From contig JAKJCA010000022.1 of NCBI GenBank assembly GCA_022706685.1, positions 1-43,022 of the forward strand: 43,022 nt of DNA, in the 5' to 3' direction. A program made the translations under genes and the position numbers. The notes under the pieces are model-generated. The model was not told the origin of the DNA and searched no databases. It was given only the letters and a program-made list of their open reading frames with translations. Each line of letters begins with the position of its first letter. Position 1 is the stretch's first letter. This document shows, in pieces, positions 18,181 through 26,410 of the stretch. The DNA comes from Bacillota bacterium (GTDB lineage Bacteria > Bacillota > Clostridia > Oscillospirales > Acutalibacteraceae).

Positions 18181-19436
18181 GGCTGAACCTCCAGACGGAC
18201 AATCAGTTCGGCGCCCGCCGACAATTCGCCGATTTCTTCTTTTTTCAGCAGGATATCTTCCATTTCGCCCGGGGTCAGTTTCGGCCGTGTGCGGCTGACC
18301 AGCACCTCGTCGTTGCACTCGACATATACCTTCGCGTTCTTATAGGTCTGGCCGACGCGGAAATACAATTTGACGTTTCTGTCGCAGTGCGTGTTGATGC
18401 GCTGCGGCACGACATAACGAATGCCGTCAATGCCCTTCGTCTGGGCATACGCCGGTTCGCCGCGTTTGCCGAGGATATAGTTCGCTGCGCCTTCACCGGC
18501 CGTCTGGCTCTCAAGGGTCACATAGTCGACCAGGTCGTGCACGTGAAGCACGTTGCCGCAGGCGAATACGCCCGTGTGCGTTGTCATTCTGCTTTCGTCC
18601 ACGACGGGACCGCCCGTGACGGAGTCAAGTTCGATACCCATCGCGCGGGAAAGTTCGTTTTCGGGTATCAGGCCGACCGAGAGCAGGAGGGTGTCGCACT
18701 CGACAAACTCCTCGGTACCGGGAATCGGCTTGCGGTTGCGGTCCACTTTTGCGATGGTCACGCCTTCCAGGCGTTCCTTGCCGTGTGTTTTCACAACCGT
18801 GCAGCTGAGTTTCAGCGGAATATCGAAATCTTCCAGGCATTGAACGATATTTCTCGACAAGCCGCTGGAATAGGGCATCAGTTCGCAGACCATTTTCACC
18901 TGGGCGCCTTCGAGCGTCATTCTTCTGGCCATGATCAGGCCGATATCGCCCGAACCGAGAATAACGACCTTTTTACCCGGCATGTAGCCGTTCAGATTGA
19001 CATATTTTTGCGCCGTGCCGGCGGTCATGACGCCCGCTGCGCGCGTACCTGCGATGATGAGGGCTCCCCTGGGCCGCTCGCGGCAGCCCATGGCCAGCAC
19101 GATGGCCTTGGCCGTTATCTCGGTAATGCCCTCGTCATGGCTGACGGCGGTCACGATGTTGTCGCCGGAAATGCCGAGAACCATCGTATCCGTTTTGACG
19201 TCGATGCCGTTTTCTTCGACAAGCCGGATAAAGCGGTGCGCGTATTCGGGGCCTGAAAGTTCTTCTTTAAAATAATGCAGCCCGAAACCGGTATGGATGC
19301 ACTGCTGCAGAATGCCGCCGAGTGTTTCGGCCCTTTCAAGTATCACGATACTCTCGACGCCGCATTCTTTGGCCTTGAGCGCCGCCGCCATACCTGCGGG
19401 GCCGCCGCCGACCACAACAAGATCATAACTCAACAA
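18177..19436 (-). CDS. NAD(P)/FAD-dependent oxidoreductase (partner of GlpA-like protein)
   Basis: A 419-residue flavoprotein. The FAD-binding Rossmann motif VVVGGGPAGMAAA starts at residue 7, and a second dinucleotide motif VVILGSGDIGLIMARR lies near 157. The third FAD-contacting stretch is GVFACGNVLHVHD. It resembles a pyridine nucleotide-disulfide oxidoreductase without an obvious CxxxxC active-site disulfide. It probably passes electrons between the GlpA-like dehydrogenase and an acceptor. TTG at 19436 follows GAGGTG by 7 bases. The gene lies 11 bases after the GlpA-like gene and overlaps the DUF1667 gene by 4 bases. Confidence 0.9.
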   Translation of the reverse strand: MLSYDLVVVGGGPAGMAAALKAKECGVESIVILERAETLGGILQQCIHTGFGLHYFKEELSGPEYAHRFIRLVEENGIDVKTDTMVLGISGDNIVTAVSHDEGITEITAKAIVLAMGCRERPRGALIIAGTRAAGVMTAGTAQKYVNLNGYMPGKKVVILGSGDIGLIMARRMTLEGAQVKMVCELMPYSSGLSRNIVQCLEDFDIPLKLSCTVVKTHGKERLEGVTIAKVDRNRKPIPGTEEFVECDTLLLSVGLIPENELSRAMGIELDSVTGGPVVDESRMTTHTGVFACGNVLHVHDLVDYVTLESQTAGEGAANYILGKRGEPAYAQTKGIDGIRYVVPQRINTHCDRNVKLYFRVGQTYKNAKVYVECNDEVLVSRTRPKLTPGEMEDILLKKEEIGELSAGAELIVRLEVQP

Positions 19437-19447
19437 AACGGTTCACC

Positions 19448-20890
19448 TCATTTCGATTTTCCGGACAAAATCAGCGAGCCGCCGCCGAATTTTGTGATTT
19501 GATCAATCTCGACGCCGAGTTCCCGCGCAAGGATTTCGACGACCTTGGAGCCGCAGAAGCCGCCCTGGCAGCGTCCCATCCCGGCACGCGTTCTGCGTTT
19601 CACGCCGTCGACATCGACGGCGCCGGCCGGCGCGCGGATGGCGTCGAGGATTTCCCCTTCCGTAACGCTTTCACAGCGGCAGATAATACGGCCGTAAGCC
19701 TTGTCTTTTTCAATCAGCCTGCGGCGCTGCTCATTGTCGAGCACGTCGAAGCGGACAGGCGTGGGGCGTACCGGATTAAAGGAAGGGTTGGGTTTCAGTT
19801 CGCCCGCCATCTCCTCGAACATAGAGCGGACAAGTTCCGCAATCGCCGGTGCGGCGGAAAGTCCGGGCGATTCGATACCGACAACGTTGATCGCGTTGGC
19901 GCTGCCTTCGCTGCGGCGAATGATAAAGTCATCGCATTTCGCGTGAGCCCTGATACCGGCAAAGGATGTGATGACATCCTTGGTGCCGACCGCGGGCACG
20001 GACCTGCGGCCTTTTTCGAGCGTTTCGTGAATCCCCTGCATGGTTGTGGAGATATCGTCTTTTTCTTCAATATCGATGGCATTGGGGCCGATGAGGAGGT
20101 TCCCGTGAACCGTCGGCGTAACAAGGACCCCCTTGCCCATTTCGTTCGGGCACTGGAAAATGATATGGGAAACGAGCGTCCCGCAGTTTTTGTCGCAAAG
20201 AAGATATTCGCCTTTGCGCGGAATGATTTTGCCGCACATCGTGTCGCCGAGCATCGCGGCGATATCGTCGCTTTCAACGCCGGCCGCGTTGATGATATAT
20301 TTCGCCCGGACGTTGTCTCCCCGGGCGGGAGCGAGTTCATACGCGCCGTCGGCAGCCCTGCCGATTTTCACCACGTCAAAGTTTCGGCGGAACTCCACGC
20401 CGTTGACTACGGCATTTTCGACAGCCGCGATATTCAGTTCATAAGGTGACACCAGGGCGGCTGTCGGAGCCCACAGGGCGGCGAGCGCCTCGCTGCTGAT
20501 ATTCGGCTCCATCTGGCGGAGCCTTTCCCTCGAGATGATTTCGAGGCCCTTGACGCCGTTGGCCTTGCCTCTTTCCAAGAGTTCCTCCAGCGTCGCGAGC
20601 TGTTCTTCGCCGAATGCGATAACAAAAGAACCTGTCCGTTTGTAAGGTACGGCCAGTTTGGCGCACAGGGATTCCATCGCCTCAGATCCCTTGACGTTCA
20701 GCTGCGCCTTAAGCGAACCCGGTTTTGAGTCGAAACCCGCATGGACGATGGCGCTGTTGGCTTTTGTGGTGCCCATCGCCATGTCGTTGCACTTTTCGAG
20801 CAAAACTGTCTTGATGTTGAATTTGCTCAGCTCGCGCGCGATTAAGCCGCCGACGACGCCTGCGCCGATGACGGCAACATCATAAAACAC
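19448..20890 (-). CDS. GlpA-like FAD dehydrogenase with C-terminal BFD [2Fe-2S] domain
   Basis: A 480-residue protein with a DAO-type FAD domain (DVAVIGAGVVGGLIAREL at the start, INAAGVESD near 205) and a BFD-like [2Fe-2S] domain at the C-terminus (CRCESV, later GRCQGGFCG). Glycerol-3-phosphate dehydrogenase (GlpA) and L-2-hydroxyglutarate oxidase relatives share this fold. With the following two genes it forms the common clostridial set inferred to oxidise glycerol-3-phosphate. No glpK or glpF is in the window, so the substrate is not certain. GTG at 20890 is preferred: GGGAGG lies 7 bases before it but only 1 base before the in-frame TTG at 20896. Confidence 0.88.
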   Translation of the reverse strand: MFYDVAVIGAGVVGGLIARELSKFNIKTVLLEKCNDMAMGTTKANSAIVHAGFDSKPGSLKAQLNVKGSEAMESLCAKLAVPYKRTGSFVIAFGEEQLATLEELLERGKANGVKGLEIISRERLRQMEPNISSEALAALWAPTAALVSPYELNIAAVENAVVNGVEFRRNFDVVKIGRAADGAYELAPARGDNVRAKYIINAAGVESDDIAAMLGDTMCGKIIPRKGEYLLCDKNCGTLVSHIIFQCPNEMGKGVLVTPTVHGNLLIGPNAIDIEEKDDISTTMQGIHETLEKGRRSVPAVGTKDVITSFAGIRAHAKCDDFIIRRSEGSANAINVVGIESPGLSAAPAIAELVRSMFEEMAGELKPNPSFNPVRPTPVRFDVLDNEQRRRLIEKDKAYGRIICRCESVTEGEILDAIRAPAGAVDVDGVKRRTRAGMGRCQGGFCGSKVVEILARELGVEIDQITKFGGGSLILSGKSK

Positions 20891-20935
20891 CGACAATCCT
20901 CCCTCAATTTATTGATTCATTTTACCACAGCAAAC

Positions 20936-20968
20936 AACCCTGCCGCAAGCAGATTAAGCGGCAGGGTT
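20936..20968 (-). terminator. Hairpin after the Gfo/Idh gene
   Basis: A perfect 11-bp stem AACCCTGCCGC/GCGGCAGGGTT with an 11-base loop lies 90 bases downstream of the Gfo/Idh stop. The tail is TTGTTTGCTG on the minus strand. A TAAAAT box (about 20921) that could serve the GlpA-like gene follows directly, with a weak -35 inside the hairpin. Confidence 0.6.
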
Positions 20969-21058
20969 GCCCGTAATTTTTGTATATATTGCATAAGCGA
21001 ATGGGGACTTTTCGATTAATTTGTCAAAAAGTATTGGTCAATTTGCACTTTTAGCGCC

Positions 21059-22198
21059 CTAAATCCTGGTTACCTGTTTCCCGAGAGGGGGATTGTTCCG
21101 GAATACCGGCATCTCGATTTCCCTGCCGCCGTTGGTGACGGAAAGGGCCGACAAGAGGCCGACGGCAGTCCATTCGCAGGCATCGTAAACATCGACGGCC
21201 GGTTTTTTGCCGTCGAAGACCGACGCCAAAAAATCGTCGATGAGGAAAAAGTCGCCGCCCCAGTGGCCTGCCGCTTTTTGATCCTCGGTGGCGTTTTGAT
21301 AACGTTCGGGCATAAACTCGCCGTAATAATCCTCGAGCGGGTGCCATTTGGGGTTATGCTCGTCCTCTCCGGGCATCGAGTCGAGCCAGATTTTCGCTTT
21401 GTCGCCCAGGCCGCGCGGCGCTTCGTAACAGCCTTTGGTGCCCTGCAGACTGTAATAGTGAAGATTATGCGGCCGCTTGGACATGCAGTCAACCCGCAGC
21501 TTGATCAACCCGCCGCTTTTCATGCGGCACAGGGTGACCGTCGTATCGTCCTGCCTCAGCCCGAGTTCGGCAGCCCTGTTCTGGCCCGCGGAGAAACAGC
21601 TGACCGCTTCAATGCGGTCTCCCGCGAACCACTGCATGACCGGCCCGAGGCTGTGCGTCGGGTAAAAGCAGCCGCGGGTCCCCAACTGCCAGTAGTTGCG
21701 CCATGTTTTCTTCCCGTCGCTGTAGCGAAGGCGGTCGGTGACAGAGTGCAGATACTCCCCTTCGCCGAAATAGGGTTTGCCGAAAAGGCCCGCCCGGACC
21801 ATCGCCGCTATGACCTGGTTTTCAGGAATATATTTGTAATTCTCCGCCATCATATAGACTTTGCCGGATTTTTCCACCGCTTCGACCAGCCACCACAGTT
21901 CGTCCATCGTCACGCCGGCGGTAACCTCGCTGAGCACATGCTTTCCGGCCTCGAGGGCAGCCATTGCCTGGGGGACGTGGCACTGCATCGGCGTTGCGAT
22001 GACGACCGCGTCGATATCCGCCTCGAGCATATCCTCGAATATCCTGAATTTTTTCGGTATCTTGTTCTTGGCCGCGGCGTTTTTTGCGATGTCTTCGTTC
22101 AGATCGCAAATGGCAGCCACTTCGACCTCGCCGCTGCGCGCCTGAAAACCCTTCAGCGTACTTTGCGCTCTCGCGCCCGCCAGCCCGACCTTAAGCAT
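21059..22198 (-). CDS. Gfo/Idh/MocA-family oxidoreductase
   Basis: A 379-residue NAD(P)-dependent sugar or polyol dehydrogenase type protein. The N-terminal Rossmann fold begins KVGLAGARAQ, with acidic AICDLNED at the end of the second strand. VIATPMQCHVPQA and GKHVLSE follow. The usual EKP motif reads EVT, so the customary catalytic lysine is missing. YPTHSLGPV supplies a conserved His. The start at 22198 has GGAGGGG upstream; the longer frame to 22261 runs into the GNAT gene. It overlaps the GNAT stop by 8 bases and lies divergent from the two sugar transporters, hinting at sugar metabolism. Confidence 0.9.
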   Translation of the reverse strand: MLKVGLAGARAQSTLKGFQARSGEVEVAAICDLNEDIAKNAAAKNKIPKKFRIFEDMLEADIDAVVIATPMQCHVPQAMAALEAGKHVLSEVTAGVTMDELWWLVEAVEKSGKVYMMAENYKYIPENQVIAAMVRAGLFGKPYFGEGEYLHSVTDRLRYSDGKKTWRNYWQLGTRGCFYPTHSLGPVMQWFAGDRIEAVSCFSAGQNRAAELGLRQDDTTVTLCRMKSGGLIKLRVDCMSKRPHNLHYYSLQGTKGCYEAPRGLGDKAKIWLDSMPGEDEHNPKWHPLEDYYGEFMPERYQNATEDQKAAGHWGGDFFLIDDFLASVFDGKKPAVDVYDACEWTAVGLLSALSVTNGGREIEMPVFRNNPPLGKQVTRI

Positions 22199-22829
22199 GC
22201 TCTGCCCCTCCGCTTGTTTTAGACAGGATATCCTCCATCGGTTTAAGGTCCTCGCCGACACAGGCGAGGCGCTCGAGCCCGAGCTGCCCCGCGATGACTT
22301 CCCAGCGGCCGCGCAGAGATTCGTGGAACAAAACGGGCAAAAAGCCCAAACGAAGATATTGTTTGATAGCGGCCAGACGGAAGTCCTGCGTGATCAGCCA
22401 GCAGCCCTTCCTTCCCTGCTCGATATGCATTTTCAGCGCGGCGGCGCAGGCCGCCAGCCCGAGGCCCTTGCCTCTGGCCTGCGGGGATGTCGCGACCATG
22501 TGCAGATAGGGTTCGCCGTCTTTCAACTGCGCGGTGCAGGTGGCGACGGGGATATGGTCTTTGTTTTCGACGGCGATGATGCTCCCGGCGGGAACATTGC
22601 TGTCGTCGAGCATCTTTGTTTTGAATAATTCCTGCGACAACTCGGTGATGCCCATATCGTCTTTTTCAAAGCAGGAACACCAGTATACGCCCTCGTCGTC
22701 TTTGAGAACCCGGACCGCATAGCCCTCGGGCAGCAGCGCATCGGGAAGAGGAATATCCGGCCGCCACATTTTCAGCGAAGGCAGTTCGTCTGCGGTTTGC
22801 GCGGTTTGACTGTCCGGTTTTTCAGGCAT
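22191..22829 (-). CDS. GNAT-family N-acetyltransferase
   Basis: A 212-residue protein. The first 80 or so residues are an extension or a degenerate half (WRPDIPLPDALLPEGYAVRVL). The GNAT core follows, with the acetyl-CoA loop QARGKGLG near residue 120 and the C-terminal YLRLGFLPVLF. The acceptor is unknown. ATG at 22829 is chosen because GGAG sits 8 bases upstream; the in-frame GTG at 22838 overlaps that site. A near-perfect promoter lies 38 bases upstream. The Gfo/Idh gene overlaps its end. Confidence 0.87.
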   Translation of the reverse strand: MPEKPDSQTAQTADELPSLKMWRPDIPLPDALLPEGYAVRVLKDDEGVYWCSCFEKDDMGITELSQELFKTKMLDDSNVPAGSIIAVENKDHIPVATCTAQLKDGEPYLHMVATSPQARGKGLGLAACAAALKMHIEQGRKGCWLITQDFRLAAIKQYLRLGFLPVLFHESLRGRWEVIAGQLGLERLACVGEDLKPMEDILSKTSGGAEHA

Positions 22830-22866
22830 GAAAAACACTCCGTTCCGTTACAATATAGGCAAGTCA

Positions 22867-22894
22867 ATTATATCACCGCAAAGGTCCGTGTCAA
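22867..22894 (-). promoter_or_regulatory. Consensus promoter of the GNAT-Gfo/Idh operon
   Basis: On the minus strand a perfect TTGACA (22894-22889) and a perfect TATAAT (22872-22867) are separated by 16 bases. The start site would fall near 22860, leaving a leader of about 30 bases. Confidence 0.85.
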
Positions 22895-22920
22895 CGCCGC
22901 AAAAGGCGCTTCGCACGGTC

Positions 22921-22949
22921 TTGCTTATTGTTTCGTGAAACTGTATAAT
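22921..22949 (+). promoter_or_regulatory. Promoter of the first GPH transporter gene
   Basis: TTGCTT (22921-22926), a 17-base spacer and a perfect TATAAT (22944-22949). It is back to back with the GNAT promoter, with only 26 bases between the two -35 boxes, including the small palindrome CGCC-GCAAAA-GGCG. The leader to the TTG start is about 120 bases and holds no RNA element I recognise. Confidence 0.8.
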
Positions 22950-23077
22950 AGCAATCAACGGCCCGCGGCCCGCTTGGCGATTTTGAGAACCATCAATCTT
23001 ACCATCCGGCGCAGGGCTTTTTTTCACCCCGAATCTTTCACGCCCGAGAACAGCACTATGCAAGGAGGGATGCGTTT

Positions 23078-24634
23078 TTGGCTGATAAAAAGCAGGCAAG
23101 CGCCGTTGATAAGAAAGAAGACAAAGCGTTGGAGTATGTCCATACCTATCGGCGCTATATCGGCACAAAGGAAACCTTCGCCTATATTTTGAACGACTTC
23201 TCCAACAGTTTCAATATCGGCAAATATCAGAACCGGTTCATCTGGGATGTTGTTCTGATTGATTTTAAGATTACCGCGTTCGTCAATATTTTCACCGGTA
23301 TCTGGGATACCGTCAACGATATCTTTATCGGCACCATCGTTGATAAAACGCGCACCCGCTGGGGTAAATTCAAGCCCTATGTGCTGTTTTTGAAGATTCC
23401 GCTGACGGTCGTCGGCTCCCTGTACTGGTTTCTGCCCTTTATATTTCCGAATACGCCGGCCGACTACATGCCGAAGCTCATTTTCTACTTCGCCTTCGGC
23501 GTGGTGATGGAAACGGCAGGCACCTTTTCCGGCATCGCCCAGGGGGGGCTGATGTCCACCATCACGCCTCATCCCATCGACCGCGTCCGGCTCATCACCC
23601 AGGCGAACTTCTGGTCCGGTTTTATCGGTGAAAAACTGCCCGAACTGCTGATGGGCGTGTTTATCGACCTGATCAACAATAAAATCGTCCGCTGGAAACT
23701 GCGTGACCTGTTTGTCGGCATGGGGCTTTTAACGAGTATCATCGCCACCGCCGCTTCCTTCTTTTTTATTTTCGTGACCAGGGAACGCGTGCAGCAGACC
23801 ATCGAAAAACCGAGTATCATGCAAGGTCTCAAAGCCATCGTCAACAATATTCCCATTTTGATGATCACGCTCTCCGGCTTTTTAAGCGGTTTCGGCGTCA
23901 GCATCGGGCGTCAAAATTACTTCATCGACGTGCTGGGGGCCGCCACGCTGCAAACGATTGTCGGTATCCCCGCGTCGCCTGTTTCCAGCGCGAGTTACGC
24001 GCTCATCGGTCCCATGCGCAAACGCTTTTCGACCAAGGCGATTTGGATCGCCGAGGACCTTTACACCGACATGTGCTGGCTTTCGGTTTTCGCCATCGGT
24101 TCGATTAACAATAATTTCACCAAGCGCAAGGTCATGATACCGACCTTTATGGTCGAGGAATTCATCGAGATGTGGACCTACGGCTTGCGGCATGTCATCG
24201 GGCAGGAACTGTATAACGAGGCGATGGATTACTGCGAGTGGAAAAACGGATACCGGATGGAAGCGATGACCAGCGTCGCGAGGGGTCTTGTCAGCAAACT
24301 GCAGGGCATCGTCATGAGTTCCGTCACGAACCTGATTATGGCTAAAATCGGCTATATACAGGGCAAGACCATCGGCACCCAGGCGCTCAGGACGAAATGG
24401 TGGATTTTCGCCATGGGGACCGGGGTGCCCGTTATTACCAGTTCACTCGGCGTTTTGCCGAAGTTCCTTTACCCGCTGACCGGGCCGAGGCGTGACAAAA
24501 TGTACGCCGACCTGCTCGAACGCCGCAAGCAGATGGCCGCGCGCGTCAGTAATGCCGATCCCGAAGAACTGGCCCGCATCGCCAAGGCCGAAATCCGTGG
24601 CGAATTCGTCCACAACAGGGATTTGGACAGTTAG
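23078..24634 (+). CDS. GPH-family sugar:cation symporter (MFS_2), paralog 1
   Basis: A 518-residue membrane protein of the glycoside-pentoside-hexuronide symporter family. The cytoplasmic N-terminus precedes YVHTYRRYIGTKE. The loop after the second helix reads GTIVDKTRTRWGKFKPY, a family signature, and EAMDYCEWKNGYRMEAM matches the GPH central-loop motif. About twelve hydrophobic segments are present. The C-terminal 45 residues are charged and cytoplasmic. The substrate is probably a glycoside or uronide but is not readable. TTG at 23078 follows AAGGAGG by 9 bases; the nearby ATG at 23070 is out of frame. A close paralog follows. Confidence 0.92.
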   Translation: MADKKQASAVDKKEDKALEYVHTYRRYIGTKETFAYILNDFSNSFNIGKYQNRFIWDVVLIDFKITAFVNIFTGIWDTVNDIFIGTIVDKTRTRWGKFKPYVLFLKIPLTVVGSLYWFLPFIFPNTPADYMPKLIFYFAFGVVMETAGTFSGIAQGGLMSTITPHPIDRVRLITQANFWSGFIGEKLPELLMGVFIDLINNKIVRWKLRDLFVGMGLLTSIIATAASFFFIFVTRERVQQTIEKPSIMQGLKAIVNNIPILMITLSGFLSGFGVSIGRQNYFIDVLGAATLQTIVGIPASPVSSASYALIGPMRKRFSTKAIWIAEDLYTDMCWLSVFAIGSINNNFTKRKVMIPTFMVEEFIEMWTYGLRHVIGQELYNEAMDYCEWKNGYRMEAMTSVARGLVSKLQGIVMSSVTNLIMAKIGYIQGKTIGTQALRTKWWIFAMGTGVPVITSSLGVLPKFLYPLTGPRRDKMYADLLERRKQMAARVSNADPEELARIAKAEIRGEFVHNRDLDS

Positions 24635-24655
24635 GCGCCGCCGGGCAGCGCATCG

Positions 24656-24686
24656 CCGCGGTTTCTTTCCGGAAACCGCGGTTTTT
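24656..24686 (+). terminator. Rho-independent terminator of the first GPH gene
   Basis: A perfect 10-bp stem CCGCGGTTTC/GAAACCGCGG with a 6-base loop is followed at once by TTTTTATT, 22 bases after the stop codon. The next promoter begins 2 bases further on. Confidence 0.9.
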
Positions 24687-24687
24687 A

Positions 24688-24716
24688 TTGCTTAGCGCCG
24701 CGATTCGTTGTAAAAT
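24688..24716 (+). promoter_or_regulatory. Promoter of the second GPH transporter gene
   Basis: TTGCTT (24688-24693), a 17-base spacer and TAAAAT (24711-24716). The -35 sequence and spacing equal those of the first paralog's promoter. The leader to the TTG start is about 50 bases. Confidence 0.75.
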
Positions 24717-24773
24717 GCAAGCAGAAACAAAACTGTGAATATCAAAACGAATCTGAACGGGAGGTTGGCAGCC

Positions 24774-26354
24774 TTGGCCGAGGACAGCAAAGCGGCTTTC
24801 CAAAAGGAATTGGATGCAGAAAGAAAAGCCGCCGAAGACGAGTCGATGAAATATGTCCACACCTACCGCCGCTATGTCGGCACAAAAGAAACGGTCGCTT
24901 ATGTCCTCAACGACTTCTCCAACAGTTTCAACATCGGCAAGTACGGCAACCGTTTCATTTGGGACGTCGTCAAAATTGACTTTAAAATCGCCGCCTATGT
25001 CAATATTTTCACCGGTATTTGGGATACGGTCAACGACACCTTCATCGGCGCCGTTGTCGACAAGACAAGGACCCGCTGGGGCAAGTTCAGGCCGTACCTG
25101 ATTTTCCTGTCACTGCCGCTGACGATGATCGGTTCACTGTACTGGCTGATGCCGTTTCTCTTCCCCAATACGGCGGGCGACTATGTACCAAAACTGGTTT
25201 ACTACTTCACGCTCGGGGTGGTCTGCGAAACCGCCGGAACCTTTACCGGCATTGCCGCACACGGTTTGCTCTCCACCATCACGCCGCACCCCATCGACCG
25301 TGTACGGCTGATTACGATGGCGAATTTCTGGTCAGGCTGGTTCGGCGAGAAACTGCCGGAGTTGTTAATGGGTCTTTTTATTGATTTAATCAATAATAAA
25401 ATCGTACGCTGGAAGCTGCGCGACCTTTTCGTCGGAATGGGTTTGGTAACAGCAATCTTATCCAGCGCGGCTTCTTTGTATTTTTTCATTGTCACCCGAG
25501 AGCGCGTGCAGCAGACCATCGAAAAGCCCAGCCTTAAGCAGGGTTTTAAAGCCATTATCAACAACTACCCTATTCTGCTGATCACCCTTTCTGACTTTTT
25601 GGGAGGATTCGGCGTTGGCACCGGGCGTCAGAATTATTTTATCGACGTGCTGGGCATGGCGACGCTTGAAACCATCGTCGGCATCCCCGCAGGCCCGGTC
25701 TCGAACATCAGCTACGCGCTCATCGGCCCGGCAAGGAAACGTTTTTCCACCAAAGCGATTTGGATTTTCGAGGACATGTACACCGACATGTGCTGGATGT
25801 TTGTTTTTATCGTCGGTTCCATCAAGCAGAACTTCACCAAGCGCAAGGTCATGATTCCGATCTTTATGATTGAGGAGTTTGTGGAAATGTGGGTGTACGG
25901 CCTCAGACACGTCATACCCCCGGAACTGTACAACGAGGCCATGGATTACTGCGAATGGAAAAACGGTTACCGCATGGAAGCGATGACCGGTGTCGCAAGG
26001 GGTCTGGTGTCAAAACTGCAGGGTATTTTCATGAATACCGTATCGAACCTGTTAATGGCAAAAATCGGATACATTCAGGGCAAAACCATCGGCACGCAGA
26101 CCCTCTCGACAAAATGGTGGCTTTTTGCGCTGGGCACCGGCGTGCCGATTATCACCAGTTCCCTGGGCATTCTGCCGAAGTTTATTTATCCGCTGACCGG
26201 GCCGCGCCGCGATAAAATGTATGCCGACCTTCTCGACAGGCGCAGACAAATGGCTGCGCGCGTATCCAATGCCGACGCGGAAGAACTGGCGAGAATCGCA
26301 AAAGCCGAAATCCGCGGCGAATATGTGCAAAACAGGGATTTAGGCAATAAATAG
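24774..26354 (+). CDS. GPH-family sugar:cation symporter (MFS_2), paralog 2
   Basis: A 526-residue transporter, about four residues in five identical to paralog 1 by eye. It has the same signature loop (VVDKTRTRWGKFRPY), the same EAMDYCEWKNGYRMEAM motif and the same charged C-terminal tail. TTG at 24774 is preferred to the GTG at 24735, because GGGAGG lies 9 bases before it and the protein then starts MAEDSK, like MADKKQ in paralog 1. Differences cluster in the membrane segments, so the two may differ in substrate preference. A bidirectional terminator follows after 11 bases. Confidence 0.92.
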   Translation: MAEDSKAAFQKELDAERKAAEDESMKYVHTYRRYVGTKETVAYVLNDFSNSFNIGKYGNRFIWDVVKIDFKIAAYVNIFTGIWDTVNDTFIGAVVDKTRTRWGKFRPYLIFLSLPLTMIGSLYWLMPFLFPNTAGDYVPKLVYYFTLGVVCETAGTFTGIAAHGLLSTITPHPIDRVRLITMANFWSGWFGEKLPELLMGLFIDLINNKIVRWKLRDLFVGMGLVTAILSSAASLYFFIVTRERVQQTIEKPSLKQGFKAIINNYPILLITLSDFLGGFGVGTGRQNYFIDVLGMATLETIVGIPAGPVSNISYALIGPARKRFSTKAIWIFEDMYTDMCWMFVFIVGSIKQNFTKRKVMIPIFMIEEFVEMWVYGLRHVIPPELYNEAMDYCEWKNGYRMEAMTGVARGLVSKLQGIFMNTVSNLLMAKIGYIQGKTIGTQTLSTKWWLFALGTGVPIITSSLGILPKFIYPLTGPRRDKMYADLLDRRRQMAARVSNADAEELARIAKAEIRGEYVQNRDLGNK

Positions 26355-26365
26355 CCGTCTAAATT

Positions 26366-26404
26366 AAAATGCGCCCCGCAGTTGCCGCTCGCGGGGCGCA
26401 TTTT
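26366..26404. terminator. Bidirectional rho-independent terminator
   Basis: A 14-bp stem AAAATGCGCCCCGC/GCGGGGCGCATTTT with an 11-base loop lies between the convergent stops of the GPH gene (26354) and the GNAT gene (26411). T-runs are present on both strands. Confidence 0.92.
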
Positions 26405-26410
26405 TATCAA

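Noticed and set aside
23078..26354. Repeat or mobile element suggested by the duplicated sequence
   Set aside because: The similarity is between two intact transporter genes with diverged third positions; no transposase or terminal repeats.
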